NCBI RefSeq assembly: GCF_024704385.1
Contig: NZ_JAJDFX010000002.1
Location: 3,968,001-4,032,000 of the forward strand
Length of the DNA: 64,000 nt
Direction of reading: 5' to 3'
From: Cellulomonas sp. P24
GTDB lineage: Bacteria > Actinomycetota > Actinomycetes > Actinomycetales > Cellulomonadaceae
The notes beneath the pieces were generated by a model. The model did not search any database and had not been told where the DNA came from. It saw only the letters and a list, made by a program, of their open reading frames with translations. How positions within the stretch are numbered: the first letter of the stretch is position 1; each line of letters starts with the position of its first letter. Position numbers and translations under genes: made by a program. This document shows positions 33,464 to 42,468 of the stretch, piece after piece.

Positions 33464-34804
33464 GTGACACGCCCGGTGACCCAGGCACCCACGAGTGCCG
33501 GTGGTCAGCGAGTCCCACGCGTGGGTGGGTTCGCTGGTGCACCTCGCGATCCGGTGACCCAGCCGGATCGCGGCTGGCGTCTTGGCTCGTGGAACAGTGC
33601 GGTCACGAGCTACTACGTGCTAACCGGGGCGACGACGGTGTTGGTCGTCATCGGACTGGTGATGGTGCTGTCGAGCTCGAGCGTCGGTTCGCTGTCGGCC
33701 GGCCAGTCTCCCTATGCGTTGTTCCTCAACCAGGCACAGTTCGCGCTCATCGGCGTGCCCGTGCTGGTCGTCGCCTCACGGGTTCCCGTGGGGGTCTTCA
33801 GGCGGGTCGCCTGGGTGCTCTTGGGGGCGTCAGCACTGTTCCAGCTCGCGGTGTTCGTGCCGGGGGTTGGTACCTCGGTTCAGGGCCATCGGAACTGGAT
33901 ACGGCTGGGCGGGTACTCCGCGCAGCCGTCCGAGGTCGTCAAGCTGGCCCTGGCGATCTGGTTGGGGGCGGTACTGGCGCGTAAGCGTCCGCTCCTGCAC
34001 GACTGGAAGCACGCCCTCGTCCCGGTCGTTCCGGTTGCGGGCGCCATGATCGGTCTCGTGCTGCTGGGACATGACTTGGGAACGGCGTTGGTCATGTTCA
34101 TCCTGGTCGCCGGTGCGCTGTTCGTGGCCGGACTCCCGCTTCGGATCTTCGCGGTCGCCGGCGTGCTGGCGGGGCTGGCGGTGACCGCGCTGACCATGGC
34201 CAGCTCGAACAGGGTCGGACGGATCTTCTCCTGGCTCAACGACACCTGTGACGGTCAAGGCGCCTGCTACCAGTCCAAGCACGGCATATGGGGGTTGGCG
34301 ACCGGGGGCTGGGCCGGGCTTGGCTTGGGTGACAGCCGACAGAAGTGGGGCTACCTGCCCGAACGGCAGAACGACTTCATCTTCGCGATCATCGGCGAAG
34401 AGCTCGGCCTGATCGGAACGCTGCTCGTTCTCGCGCTCTTCGTGCTCATCGCACTCGCGATGGCGCGAATCATCCGCCGCCACCCCGACCCGTTCGTGAA
34501 GGCCGTGACCGGGGCCATCATGTGTTGGGTCATTGGGCAGGCGCTGATGAACATCGCCGGTGTGATCGGACTGGCCCCCGTCATCGGGGTGCCCTTGCCG
34601 CTGGTGTCGGCAGGGGGCTCTGCGCTGATCGCGACGCTGGCCGCGATGGGGGTGGTGATCTCCTTCGCGCGCACCGAACCGGGCGCCGCGCAGGCGTTGG
34701 CCGCGCGACCGAGTGTGATACGCCGATCGCTTGCCGTGGTCGGTCGTGCCCGATTCGCGCCCCTCGTGCGACCGGCACCCCGAGGACGAGCAACGGGGCG
34801 ATGA
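33464..34804 (+). CDS. FtsW/RodA/SpoVE-family SEDS glycosyltransferase
   Basis: The 446-residue protein has about ten membrane helices. SEDS signature blocks are present: GHRNWIRLGGYSAQPSEVVKLALAIWLG, LGHDLGTALVMF, YLPERQNDFIFAIIGEELGLIG and the C-terminal PLPLVSAGGSALIATLAAMG. SEDS proteins polymerise peptidoglycan from lipid II with a class B PBP. The gene stands alone without ftsI, mur genes or ftsQ, so it is an accessory copy outside the division cluster; it may make envelope modifications under stress. The N-terminal ~45 residues are polar and Arg/Pro-rich. Confidence 0.85.
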   Translation: MTRPVTQAPTSAGGQRVPRVGGFAGAPRDPVTQPDRGWRLGSWNSAVTSYYVLTGATTVLVVIGLVMVLSSSSVGSLSAGQSPYALFLNQAQFALIGVPVLVVASRVPVGVFRRVAWVLLGASALFQLAVFVPGVGTSVQGHRNWIRLGGYSAQPSEVVKLALAIWLGAVLARKRPLLHDWKHALVPVVPVAGAMIGLVLLGHDLGTALVMFILVAGALFVAGLPLRIFAVAGVLAGLAVTALTMASSNRVGRIFSWLNDTCDGQGACYQSKHGIWGLATGGWAGLGLGDSRQKWGYLPERQNDFIFAIIGEELGLIGTLLVLALFVLIALAMARIIRRHPDPFVKAVTGAIMCWVIGQALMNIAGVIGLAPVIGVPLPLVSAGGSALIATLAAMGVVISFARTEPGAAQALAARPSVIRRSLAVVGRARFAPLVRPAPRGRATGR

Positions 34805-34882
34805 GCAGGGTTCGCTGAGGTGCGGCGAGCCGACAGGGGGCCGTCTGGGTCGCGACAGGGGATCCAGGCGGGACCAGGGCTG

Positions 34883-35626
34883 CTACTTGAGGATGTTCAC
34901 AGCGCGGGCGATGACGAGCGCGGTGGTGGACAGGGCGATCGCGCTCTGGGCCGACATGAGGCCCTTCGCCCACCGTGGCAAGGGCATCGTGTCCGTGGGT
35001 GAGAACGCGGTCGCATTGGTGAAGCTGACATACAGGTAGTCCCCGAAGCGCGGTTCCCAGTGCTCGGAAGCGAGGTGGTGCTGGGTCATCTGCGGGAACA
35101 GGAAGTCGGGATACGGGTTGAGGGCTGCCGCACGGGCGAAGGGTCCGCCCCGGTCCAGCTCCCAGTACCAGATGCCGAAGGCGATGATGTTCGTCAGGTA
35201 GATCGCCACCGCCGATGCCAGAAGGGGTGACGCCTGGTTCCCCGCTGTCCCGTTGATCAGGCCCATGTCGAGCAGGAGCGCACTGAACCCGTTGTCGAAC
35301 GAGATGATCGCGACCAGCAGCAGGCTCAGGTATCGGCCTATCGGGGTATAGCGGGTGCGCCGCGTCGGGCTGAGGGCGATCAACGTGGCCAGCAGCGCGA
35401 TCTCCAGCGAGGGCAGGAGTCATCTCGGGTGGATCAGCGTGAACTGTTGGGAGAGCAGGAGCTGCAAGCTGGCGGCGACGAGGATCGCCAGCGCCACCGG
35501 GATGCGGCTCTCATGAGCGGTGGGCCTGAGCCACGCCGGCAACGCGCGAGGATCCAGCCAACCCCGCGGTGAGGGCGCTGGACCACTCGGCGCGGCCAGG
35601 TGCGCCTCATCGCCGTTCTTGCTCAT
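34883..35626 (-). pseudogene. Membrane protein (ion-channel-like), interrupted by in-frame TGA
   Basis: The frame starts at ATG 35626 (MSKNGDEAHLAAPSG) and would run 247 codons to 34883. A TGA at 35420-35422 interrupts it after FTLIHPR, with LLPSLEIALLATLIAL continuing in the same frame. There is no frameshift, so a single TGG-to-TGA change explains it. The C-terminal part (DYLYVSFTNATAFSPTDTMP) looks like the pore-region segment of the small two-pore-channel-like membrane proteins common in actinobacteria. Four to six helices are visible. It could be a true nonsense mutation or a base-call error. Confidence 0.7.
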
Positions 35627-35693
35627 CGCCGCAGTGTGGCACGGAGGCCTTCCCCACGTGATGACGCCACGTGGGTCAGTGGGTAAGGGTTGG

Positions 35694-36353
35694 CTAGGAC
35701 GCCACGGTGCGTCCGGCGTCGCGCCACTGGGGGTAGCCACCCTCCAGGCGTACGGCCTGGTAGCCGGACTCTCGCAGGCGGGTGACGGCGGTGGCGGCCA
35801 TGACGCAGTAGGGCCCGCGGCAGTACGCGACGACGTTGGCGTCCGGTGGTAGCTCGGTCATGCGCGTGGCCAGGTCCGCGACGGGGATGTTGACGGCGCC
35901 CTCGACGTGACCGGCGGCGAACTCGCTGGGAGGTCGAACGTCGACCAGGACGACCTGCCCGGTGCGGGACATCTCGTCGAACTCGGTGAATGTGACCGGT
36001 CGGGTGCCGTCGGCCGCCCGGAAGAACGCGTCAGACAGGGCGGTGACCTCGGCGATGTGCTGCTCGGCAAGGGCGACCAGGGTGCGGTAGCCGGTCTCCA
36101 CTGCCGGGTCGGCCAGGCGGTACACCCGGGAGGTGCCGTCCACCCGCCGGGTGACCAGTCCGGCCGAGGCGAGGATCTGCAGGTGCCGGGAGGTGTTGGC
36201 GAGGGTCGAGGAGATCTGCTGGGCCAGGGAGTCCACGGAACGCTCGCCCTGGGACAGGACGTCAAGGATCTCCACGCGCTTGGCGTGCCCGAGGGCGGCA
36301 CCGATGCGGGCGAAGTGAGCGAACACCTCGTCCTTGAACTGACGGGCTTCCAC
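35694..36353 (-). CDS. ArsR-family regulator fused to a rhodanese domain
   Basis: This 219-residue protein has an ArsR winged helix (about 8-100; HAKRVEILDVLSQGERSVDS, NTSRHLQILASAGLV) joined to a rhodanese domain (about 120-215). Its active-site loop is AYCRGPYCVMAATAV, with a likely persulfide-carrying cysteine. The HTH half contains no cysteine, so sensing, if sulfur-based, should go through the rhodanese loop. It is divergent from osmC, and the palindrome at 36419-36438 is the likely operator. The neighbours (OsmC, DsrE, cysteine desulfurase) all concern sulfur or peroxide chemistry. Confidence 0.9.
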   Translation of the reverse strand: MEARQFKDEVFAHFARIGAALGHAKRVEILDVLSQGERSVDSLAQQISSTLANTSRHLQILASAGLVTRRVDGTSRVYRLADPAVETGYRTLVALAEQHIAEVTALSDAFFRAADGTRPVTFTEFDEMSRTGQVVLVDVRPPSEFAAGHVEGAVNIPVADLATRMTELPPDANVVAYCRGPYCVMAATAVTRLRESGYQAVRLEGGYPQWRDAGRTVAS

Positions 36354-36418
36354 GTCGCCTCCTCAATTGACACCTTGAACAGTACGCCGAGGCAACCGGC
36401 GGTCTGGTATCGTCTAGT

Positions 36419-36438
36419 ATTCAATGGATTACTTGAAT
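36419..36438. promoter_or_regulatory. Candidate operator of the ArsR-rhodanese regulator
   Basis: ATTCAA and TTGAAT form a 6-8-6 inverted repeat 18 bp before the osmC start. TTGACA/TTGAAC-like sequences at 36366-36380 lie near the regulator's own start. The AT-rich palindrome is conspicuous in this GC-rich DNA. Confidence 0.6.
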
Positions 36439-36455
36439 TACGGACGGAGTCGCGG

Positions 36456-36980
36456 ATGAGGAAGAACAATCTCGACCTCGGGGTGCTGGCGGGCGTCGTG
36501 GAGCGCGGCCGGTCCGACCCCGGCGCCTTCACGATGCACAAGCGTGTCGACGGCGCCTGGAGCTTCGCCGCGGGCACCCCCGCCTTCACCGCGTCCATGG
36601 CCCATGGTGACCGGACGACCGCGCTCAGCGTGGACGTGGCCCCCGGGTTCGGCGGCGCCGGCCTGGCCCCGGACCCGCTGCAGTACATGCTCACCGGCCT
36701 GGGCGCCTGCTACGCGGCGACCGTGGTGACCGTGGCCGCGATGGAGGGTGTGGACCTGACCGGACTGAGCGTGGTGGCCGAGCAGGATGTTGACGTGGCC
36801 CGCGTGTACGACATGGGCGACCGGCCGCTGATCGAGCAGATCACCGTCACCGTGACGGTCGCGACCGACGTCGACGACCAGACGCTGGCGCGCTGGCAGC
36901 AGGCCGCGCGCGAGAAGTGCCCGTTCGCGTTCACCGTCATCAACGCTGTCCCGCTGCGCACGGTCGTCCAGCGCGCCTAG
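36456..36980 (+). CDS. OsmC-family protein
   Basis: This is a 174-residue OsmC/Ohr-type protein: DPLQYMLTGLGACYAATVVTVAA carries the first conserved cysteine, and REKCPFAFTVINAV carries the second. The two cysteines form the peroxidatic pair in OsmC/Ohr enzymes that reduce organic hydroperoxides; some members instead act in sulfur metabolism. The start is the ATG at 36456. It is the first gene of the plus-strand operon opposite the ArsR-rhodanese regulator. Confidence 0.85.
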   Translation: MRKNNLDLGVLAGVVERGRSDPGAFTMHKRVDGAWSFAAGTPAFTASMAHGDRTTALSVDVAPGFGGAGLAPDPLQYMLTGLGACYAATVVTVAAMEGVDLTGLSVVAEQDVDVARVYDMGDRPLIEQITVTVTVATDVDDQTLARWQQAAREKCPFAFTVINAVPLRTVVQRA

Positions 36981-37144
36981 CCCGCGAGCCACGACCGTCA
37001 CGAACCCGCGCGACGTCCTGCCGCGCGGCGCCGACCGGAACGGCTCAGCCCCCGCGAGCGGCTCCGCCGGCGCCACGACGGCCCGAACACCTCCATCCCC
37101 ACCATCGCCGACCGCTCGGTCACCGACCCGAAGGAAGCACCCCC

Positions 37145-37495
37145 GTGAACGTCCTGATGATCATCAACGGCTCCGCCTACGGCCTGGACTCCACGTTCAA
37201 CGCCATCCGGCTGGCCGGTTCCCTGTCCAAGCGCGAGGGCGTCGAGCTCACCGTGTTCCTCATGGGCGACGGTGTCACGGCCGCCATGAGCGGGCAGAAG
37301 ACCGCCGACGGCTACTACAAGCTCGACCGCATGCTCGGCACGGTCACTCGCAACGAGGGTGAGATCTTGTGCTGCGGCACGTGCATGGACGCCCGCGGCA
37401 TCCAGGAGCCCATGCTGATCGAGGGCTCACGCCGCTCCACGATGGAGGAGCTGGCCGACCGTACGCTGGCGGCCGACAAGGTTCTGGTCTTCTAG
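37145..37495 (+). CDS. DsrE-family sulfur-relay protein
   Basis: The 116-residue protein has a GTG start after GGAAG. The DsrE/DsrF fold is indicated by NVLMIINGSAYGLDSTFNAI, VFLMGDGVTAAMSG and the cysteine loop ILCCGTCMDARGI. DsrE-like proteins bind sulfane sulfur on a conserved cysteine and pass it on. Placed between osmC and a cysteine desulfurase, it is probably a persulfide carrier (inference). Confidence 0.85.
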   Translation: MNVLMIINGSAYGLDSTFNAIRLAGSLSKREGVELTVFLMGDGVTAAMSGQKTADGYYKLDRMLGTVTRNEGEILCCGTCMDARGIQEPMLIEGSRRSTMEELADRTLAADKVLVF

Positions 37496-37523
37496 GCGCT
37501 GAACGGATCGGGGGTCGCTGCGC

Positions 37524-38699
37524 ATGAGCGAACAACATCCGGGGTTGCGCGACCGTCCGATCTACCTGGACTACAACGCCACCACCCCGATCGACCCGCA
37601 GGTCTTCGCGGCGATGACGCCGTACCTGACCGTCGAGTTCGGCAACCCCTCCAGTGACCACGCCTACGGCCAGTCGGCGCACCGTGCCATGGACCAGGCC
37701 CGTTCGGCGGTCGCTGCGCTCGTCGGTGCGGCAGCGTCGGAGATCATCTTCACCGGCTCCGGCTCGGAGGCCGACGCCCTGGCCATCCGCGGCGCTGTCC
37801 TGGCCGCCCGTGCGGCCGGAACCGACCACCCGCACGTCATCACGCAGGTCACCGAGCATCCGGCCGTCCTGGCCGCCTGCCGCGACCTTGAGGTGCTGCA
37901 CCACGTCGCCGTCACCTACCTGCCCGTGGACGCAACCGGGCGCGTGGACCCGGGCGCCGTGGAGGCGGCCATGACCCCCGACACCGTCCTGGTGTCGATC
38001 ATGCATGCGAACAACGAGACCGGGACCATCCAGGCGATCGCCGACATCGCGACCATCACCCGCGCCCGCGGGATCCTCCTGCACACCGATGCCGCGCAGT
38101 CGGTCGGCAAGATCACCGTCGACGTCGACGACCTGGGTGTGGACCTGCTCACCGTCGTCGGGCACAAGATGTACGCCCCGAAGGGCATCGCCGCCCTGTA
38201 CGTGCGCACGGGCGTGCACCTGCACCCCGTCGTCGCCGGCGGCGGGCAGGAGCACGGACTGCGCGCCGGCACCGAGAACGTCGCCTACGCCGTCGGGCTC
38301 GGCCGAGCCGCCGACCTCGCCGTCCAGGCTCTCGCCGGCGGTGAGACCGCACGGCTCACGGCCCTGCGCGACCTGCTCGAGCAACGGCTGCGCGACCACC
38401 TGCCCGGGCGTGTGCACCTCAACGGTCACCCGACCGAACGCCTGCCCAACACTCTCAACGTCCGCATCACCGGCGCCCCGGCTCTCGCGCTGCTCGACGC
38501 CATGCCAGCGGTCGCGGCATCGGCAGGCTCGGCCTGCCACGCCGGACGAGACGAACCCTCACCCGTGCTCACCGCGATGGGACTGCACCGGCAGGACGCG
38601 CTGTCCGCTCTGCGCCTGTCGCTGGGGCGCTGGTCGACCAGCCGGGAGATCGAGGCGGCCGCAGCCGCCATCGCCATCGCCACACCCGGACCGTCGTGA
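37524..38699 (+). CDS. Cysteine desulfurase (NifS/IscS family)
   Basis: The 391-residue class V aminotransferase opens YLDYNATTPIDP. The PLP lysine is in TVVGHKMYAPKGIAAL, the PLP-phosphate loop is TGSGSEADALA, and the catalytic cysteine is in SAGSACHAG. It takes sulfur from L-cysteine, leaving alanine and an enzyme persulfide. No iscU or sufU is adjacent, so the DsrE-like protein or the rhodanese domain may be the acceptor. It is separated from dsrE by 28 bp in the same operon. Confidence 0.9.
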   Translation: MSEQHPGLRDRPIYLDYNATTPIDPQVFAAMTPYLTVEFGNPSSDHAYGQSAHRAMDQARSAVAALVGAAASEIIFTGSGSEADALAIRGAVLAARAAGTDHPHVITQVTEHPAVLAACRDLEVLHHVAVTYLPVDATGRVDPGAVEAAMTPDTVLVSIMHANNETGTIQAIADIATITRARGILLHTDAAQSVGKITVDVDDLGVDLLTVVGHKMYAPKGIAALYVRTGVHLHPVVAGGGQEHGLRAGTENVAYAVGLGRAADLAVQALAGGETARLTALRDLLEQRLRDHLPGRVHLNGHPTERLPNTLNVRITGAPALALLDAMPAVAASAGSACHAGRDEPSPVLTAMGLHRQDALSALRLSLGRWSTSREIEAAAAAIAIATPGPS

Positions 38700-38773
38700 C
38701 ACCACCTGTCATCGCCCGTCAGCGGCGGCCGCGCAAGGCGTCTCTAGCGCCGAGCCGGTGAGCGATATCGGGG

Positions 38774-38993
38774 TCAGGCGGCGCAGCAGGAGAGCTTGGA
38801 GACGTCGGTGGCGAAGGACTGGGCGGCGATCTTGATGTCCTCGGCCATCGTCAGGTAGGGGCTCCACATGCCGGCGACCTGCTGGACGGTCATGGCGGCC
38901 TCCAGGATGGACACGCCGGCGAAGGCAGTGATCCCGACGATGCGTCCGGTGTCGGCGTCGGCGAGGATCTTGATGAATCCGCGGTCCCATTCA
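38774..38993 (-). pseudogene. Mercuric reductase-type flavoprotein, C-terminal remnant
   Basis: The minus strand encodes RGFIKILADADTGRIVGITA, then MTVQQVAGMWSPYLTMAEDI and ends KLSCCAA. This is the dimerisation domain and C-terminal cysteine pair of MerA-type mercuric reductases. Upstream of GFIKI the homology stops at about 38993, so some 400 residues are missing. It is a relic of a former mer operon; the DF-type thioredoxin-like gene at 56289 may be another trace. Confidence 0.75.
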
Positions 38994-39209
38994 ATCCTCG
39001 GGGACTTCGACCTCACCAACCCCGCACCCAACTCACCGGCGAGCGGTGTCCTCACCGGAAGTCCCACCCGATCACTCGTCGTGTTCTATCGCGACCGATC
39101 AGGTCGCGCGCCCCGGAGCGGCGCTCCACCGCCAGTGACCGACGGCAAGCCGGGGTCCTCACAGGGGTTCTCACAGGGTTCCTCCAGGAGGACCCCTCAC
39201 GATGCGCGG

Positions 39210-40004
39210 GTGCTCTCGACCCTTCGCCTCGCGCCCTCGACGTCGTCGAGTGCGGTGCGTGTCGCGGAGGTCACGGCGGCGTTCTGGGTGATCAAGGGGC
39301 TCTCGACGGCGTTGGGTGAGTCGACGTCCGACTACCTGGTGTTCGCCGTCAATCCGGTGATCGCAGTCCTGGGAGCGTTCGTGGTGTTCGTGATCGCGCT
39401 GGGCCTCCAGCTCGGTCGCGGCCGGTACCACCCGGGGACGTACTGGTTCGCGGTGGTCCTGGTCGGCATCTTCGGGACCATGGCGGCCGACGTGGTCCAT
39501 GTCGTGCTCGCGGTGCCCTACCTCTACTCGAGCATCGGCTACGCGCTGATCCTCGCCGCGGTGTTCTGGACCTGGTGGCGCGTGGAAGGCACGCTCTCGG
39601 TCCACGCGGTCACGACGTGGCGTCGCGAGCTGTTCTACTGGGCGGCCGTCGCCGCGACCTTCGCGACCGGGACCGCCGTGGGCGACCTGTCCGCGATCAC
39701 CTGGCGCGTGGGCTACGCCGGTTCGGTCGCCGTGTTCGCGCTGGCGATCTGCGTGCCGGCCGCGGGCTACCGCTGGTGGCACTGGGGTCCGATCGCGAGC
39801 TTCTGGGTCGCCTACGTCCTGACCCGTCCCCTGGGCGCCTCGGTAGCGGACTGGACCGGCAAGCCGTCCTCCGTCGGCGGCCTGAGCCTGGGCGACGGCC
39901 TCATGAGCCTGACATTCGCATCGGCGATCCTCGTGCTGGTCACGCTGGTGTCCCGGCGAAGGGCATCAGCAGCGCCCATGATCGCCACAGACCCGTCGGA
40001 CTGA
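39210..40004 (+). CDS. COG4705-type membrane protein
   Basis: About 264 residues with seven to eight membrane helices: AAFWVIKGLSTALGESTSDY, then YHPGTYWFAVVLVGIFGTMA, GYALILAAVFWTWWR and others. The repeated pattern TEAAFWxxKxLxTxxGExxSD is typical of the COG4705 family, whose function is unknown. The start is uncertain: GTG 39210 is the best in-frame choice, but the AGGAGG at 39186-39191 is rather far. The preceding 200 bp contain the merA remnant junction. Confidence 0.7.
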   Translation: MLSTLRLAPSTSSSAVRVAEVTAAFWVIKGLSTALGESTSDYLVFAVNPVIAVLGAFVVFVIALGLQLGRGRYHPGTYWFAVVLVGIFGTMAADVVHVVLAVPYLYSSIGYALILAAVFWTWWRVEGTLSVHAVTTWRRELFYWAAVAATFATGTAVGDLSAITWRVGYAGSVAVFALAICVPAAGYRWWHWGPIASFWVAYVLTRPLGASVADWTGKPSSVGGLSLGDGLMSLTFASAILVLVTLVSRRRASAAPMIATDPSD

Positions 40005-40346
40005 TCGCCCGATCCGCTCGTGACGGAGCCACTTCACGATGGTCCACCTCCGCTGGGACGCTCCGGCGGTACGTCGTTGCGACGGCGGTGTCACGTGGAT
40101 GGCGCCATCTCGAGGGTCTTGGTTCGGTGACCACCCGAGCTCAGCTGCCGGCTCCGGCGATCGCCGAGCGCCTGATCGCCATGACGCGTCTCGCCGCTCC
40201 GAGTCACGCTCGTTGTCGTCGGTCAGGTGGCATCTTATTCTCGCCGCCAGGGTCTGGGACGGCTACGGTCTTCACGGCGTGGTCGATGCCTCCCACCGGA
40301 GGGCGGGACGGACTGGTTCTGGCGTCGGCTCCGGCGGGCGTAGGCG
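40005..40346. other. Intergenic stretch, nothing recognised
   Basis: These 342 bases lie between the COG4705 gene and the tail-to-tail M56 gene. A GTG frame near 40127 reads VTTRAQLPAPAIAERLIAM without a family match. No hairpin or repeat stands out. Confidence 0.35.
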
Positions 40347-41288
40347 TCAGGCGTGCTGGGTGTAGCTGGCTTCAGCGGTTTCGAAGCGTCGTTCGGTCTG
40401 CTTGGCGGTGACGAGCGAGACCGCGCTGGTGACCAGGATCATGGCGGTCAGGGACGCCGCGAGGATCCGTCGATGCGGGGGAGGTGGTGCGAGCAGTGCG
40501 TGGGCTCGGGCGGCGACGTTCCCGTCGGCGCTGCCGAGCGCTCCGACGAGCGCGCGGCGATGTGCCGGGGCTGCCGCGCGCGCCAGGCCCGCGCGTGCCA
40601 GGGCGCGTGCTGCCAGCCGGCGGTCTCCGACCTCGGCCGCGGCGATCTCGTCGGCCTCGCGTTCGACTGCGGTGGCGATCGCGCGGGCGACGGGTCGCAG
40701 CAGGGGGTTTGCGGCTGCCGAGAGCTCGGCGACCTGCAGGTAGAGGTGGTGGCCGCGGGCCAGGTGGGCGGCTTCGTGGGCGAGCAGGACCCGTCGCTCG
40801 TCGCTCGACAGGGCGTGCAGCATGGCCGTGGACACGACGATGCGTCCGCGGATGCCGGGAAGGGCGTAGGCGTCGGGGTGCTCGTCCTCGATGACCACGA
40901 GTCCACCACCGGCATCGTCCAGATTCCGGCAGACGAGGGCGGCGGTGACGAGCTCACGGCCGCCGCGCAGGGCGCGTGCGGCGGCCGCGAGGACAAGGGC
41001 GGTCACCGTGGCTCCGGCGAACACGCCCGCGGCGGCGGGCACGTGCTGGCCGGTGTCGAGGGCTGCGACCGACCAGTGGCCGATGGCGCTCACGATCGGG
41101 ACCCGGGCGAGCACGGCGAACGCGGCGACTGCCAGGGCGAACCCGGTCGCCAGCGCGCTGACCAGGGCGGCGGCCGTCAGGAGACGCACCGCGACGGCGG
41201 GAGGCAGCGTGCGCCCGAGGCGTGAACCGCTGAGTCCCAGTGCCGCGCTGGCGATCAACGGCCACAGCAGCAGGGCGTTGATGCTCAT
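40347..41288 (-). CDS. M56 (BlaR1-type) membrane metallopeptidase
   Basis: The 313-residue protein has N-terminal membrane helices (about 5-110) and a zinc protease domain with LLAHEAAHLARGHH (HExxH, about residue 170) and EREADEIAA further on. A final membrane helix is near 275-300. M56 proteins act with BlaI-type repressors. This one lacks the extracellular penicillin-binding sensor domain of true BlaR1, so it senses something else. Its ATG overlaps the BlaI stop (ATGA), making a repressor-protease operon. Confidence 0.9.
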   Translation of the reverse strand: MSINALLLWPLIASAALGLSGSRLGRTLPPAVAVRLLTAAALVSALATGFALAVAAFAVLARVPIVSAIGHWSVAALDTGQHVPAAAGVFAGATVTALVLAAAARALRGGRELVTAALVCRNLDDAGGGLVVIEDEHPDAYALPGIRGRIVVSTAMLHALSSDERRVLLAHEAAHLARGHHLYLQVAELSAAANPLLRPVARAIATAVEREADEIAAAEVGDRRLAARALARAGLARAAAPAHRRALVGALGSADGNVAARAHALLAPPPPHRRILAASLTAMILVTSAVSLVTAKQTERRFETAEASYTQHA

Positions 41289-41674
41289 CGCGGCTCCGGG
41301 TGCTCGGTCGCGGCGAGAAGCGCCGCCAGGAGCTGCTCGTCCTCGGGTCGCAGCCCCGCGACGAACCGGGTGAGGACCCCGGCGCGATCGTCTCCGGCCT
41401 CCAGCAGCCGGCGCATGCGCTGGGCGGTCACCGACGACCCCATGGCCTGGGCGTCGCCGGCGACGGTGTACGTGTAGGCGCGCCCGATGTGCTCACGGAC
41501 GAGCGCGCCCTTGCTGTGCAACCGCGTCAGCGTTGTCATCACCGTGGTGTACGCCAGGTCGCCTCCGAGCTCGGCCAGGACCTCGGCCACGGTGAGCGGA
41601 TGGTCGGCGACCGCGAGGCAGGCCAGCACCTGGCGTTCCAGCGCGCCGCGCGGGCGAGCACCCGTGGTCGACAT
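41285..41674 (-). CDS. BlaI/MecI/CopY-family repressor
   Basis: This 129-residue winged-helix protein (LERQVLACLAVADHPLTVAE, YTTVMTTLTRLHSKGALVRE) has the C-terminal dimerisation helices of the family. Family repressors are cut by a partner M56 protease when the envelope signal arrives. The palindrome 41694-41713 is 20 bp upstream of the start and also upstream of dedA, so both directions are likely controlled. Confidence 0.9.
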   Translation of the reverse strand: MSTTGARPRGALERQVLACLAVADHPLTVAEVLAELGGDLAYTTVMTTLTRLHSKGALVREHIGRAYTYTVAGDAQAMGSSVTAQRMRRLLEAGDDRAGVLTRFVAGLRPEDEQLLAALLAATEHPEPR

Positions 41675-41693
41675 CGGGACCCCTCCTCGCGTG

Positions 41694-41713
41694 TACTACG
41701 ATAATTTGTAGTA
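41694..41713. promoter_or_regulatory. BlaI-type operator
   Basis: TACTAC (41694-41699) and GTAGTA (41708-41713) form a 20-bp dyad typical of BlaI/MecI operators (TACTA-TAGTA). It lies between the repressor and the divergent dedA/PAP2 pair. Confidence 0.85.
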
Positions 41714-41820
41714 CGACAATATTGGTAGTTGCCGGTAGGCACCAGGGTGCCATACCCACGCCCAGCCAACCCCACCGCGCACGCCCAGGCCGATCTCGTC
41801 AGCACCGGACAGGACGCACC

Positions 41821-42468
41821 ATGCATCTCGCTGTCACCGCAGGACTGGTCTCCACCCTGCTGGACCCGCACGCCCTGCTCGCCAGCTTCGGCGCCCTCGG
41901 GGTCTTCCTCGTCCTGTTCGCCGAGACCGGTCTGCTGATCGGCTTCTTCCTTCCCGGGGACTCCCTGCTGTTCACCGCCGGGCTGCTGTGCACGACCGCG
42001 GCCACCTCGACCGTGCACCTGTCCCTGCCGCTGATACTCGTTGCGGGGGCAGCCGGGGCGCTCAGCGGTGCGCAGGTCGGATACCTGCTCGGGCGGCGCA
42101 TCGGACCGGCGATGCTCGACCGGCCCGACCGGCCCCGCATGCAGCAGGCCGTCGTGCGCGCGTCCGGGGCCCTGGAACGCTACGGGACCGGCAAGGCGAT
42201 CGTCCTGGCACGGTTCATCCCGCTGGTACGTACTGTGCTCAACCCTCTCGCGGGCACCGTGAAGATCCCGGTGCGGACCTTCACCCTGTGGCAGGTGGTC
42301 GGCGGCCTGGGCTGGTCGCTCGGTGTCACGCTCGCCGGCTACGGACTCGGCACCCAGGTGCCCAACATCGACCGATACCTGCTGCCGATCGTCGCGCTCG
42401 TCGTCGTCGTCTCCCTGATCCCCGTGGGGCTCGAGCTCCGCCGCACCCACCGGAGCTCCCTGTCATGA
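41821..42468 (+). CDS. DedA-family membrane protein
   Basis: The 215-residue protein has about five to six helices. DedA signatures are ETGLLIGFFLPGDSLLFTAG and RFIPLVRTVLNPLAGTVKIP. DedA proteins are now known as undecaprenyl-phosphate or phospholipid flippases. The ATG at 41821 was chosen by the family N-terminus. The gene is divergent from blaI across the operator and overlaps the PAP2 gene by ATGA. Confidence 0.88.
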   Translation: MHLAVTAGLVSTLLDPHALLASFGALGVFLVLFAETGLLIGFFLPGDSLLFTAGLLCTTAATSTVHLSLPLILVAGAAGALSGAQVGYLLGRRIGPAMLDRPDRPRMQQAVVRASGALERYGTGKAIVLARFIPLVRTVLNPLAGTVKIPVRTFTLWQVVGGLGWSLGVTLAGYGLGTQVPNIDRYLLPIVALVVVVSLIPVGLELRRTHRSSLS

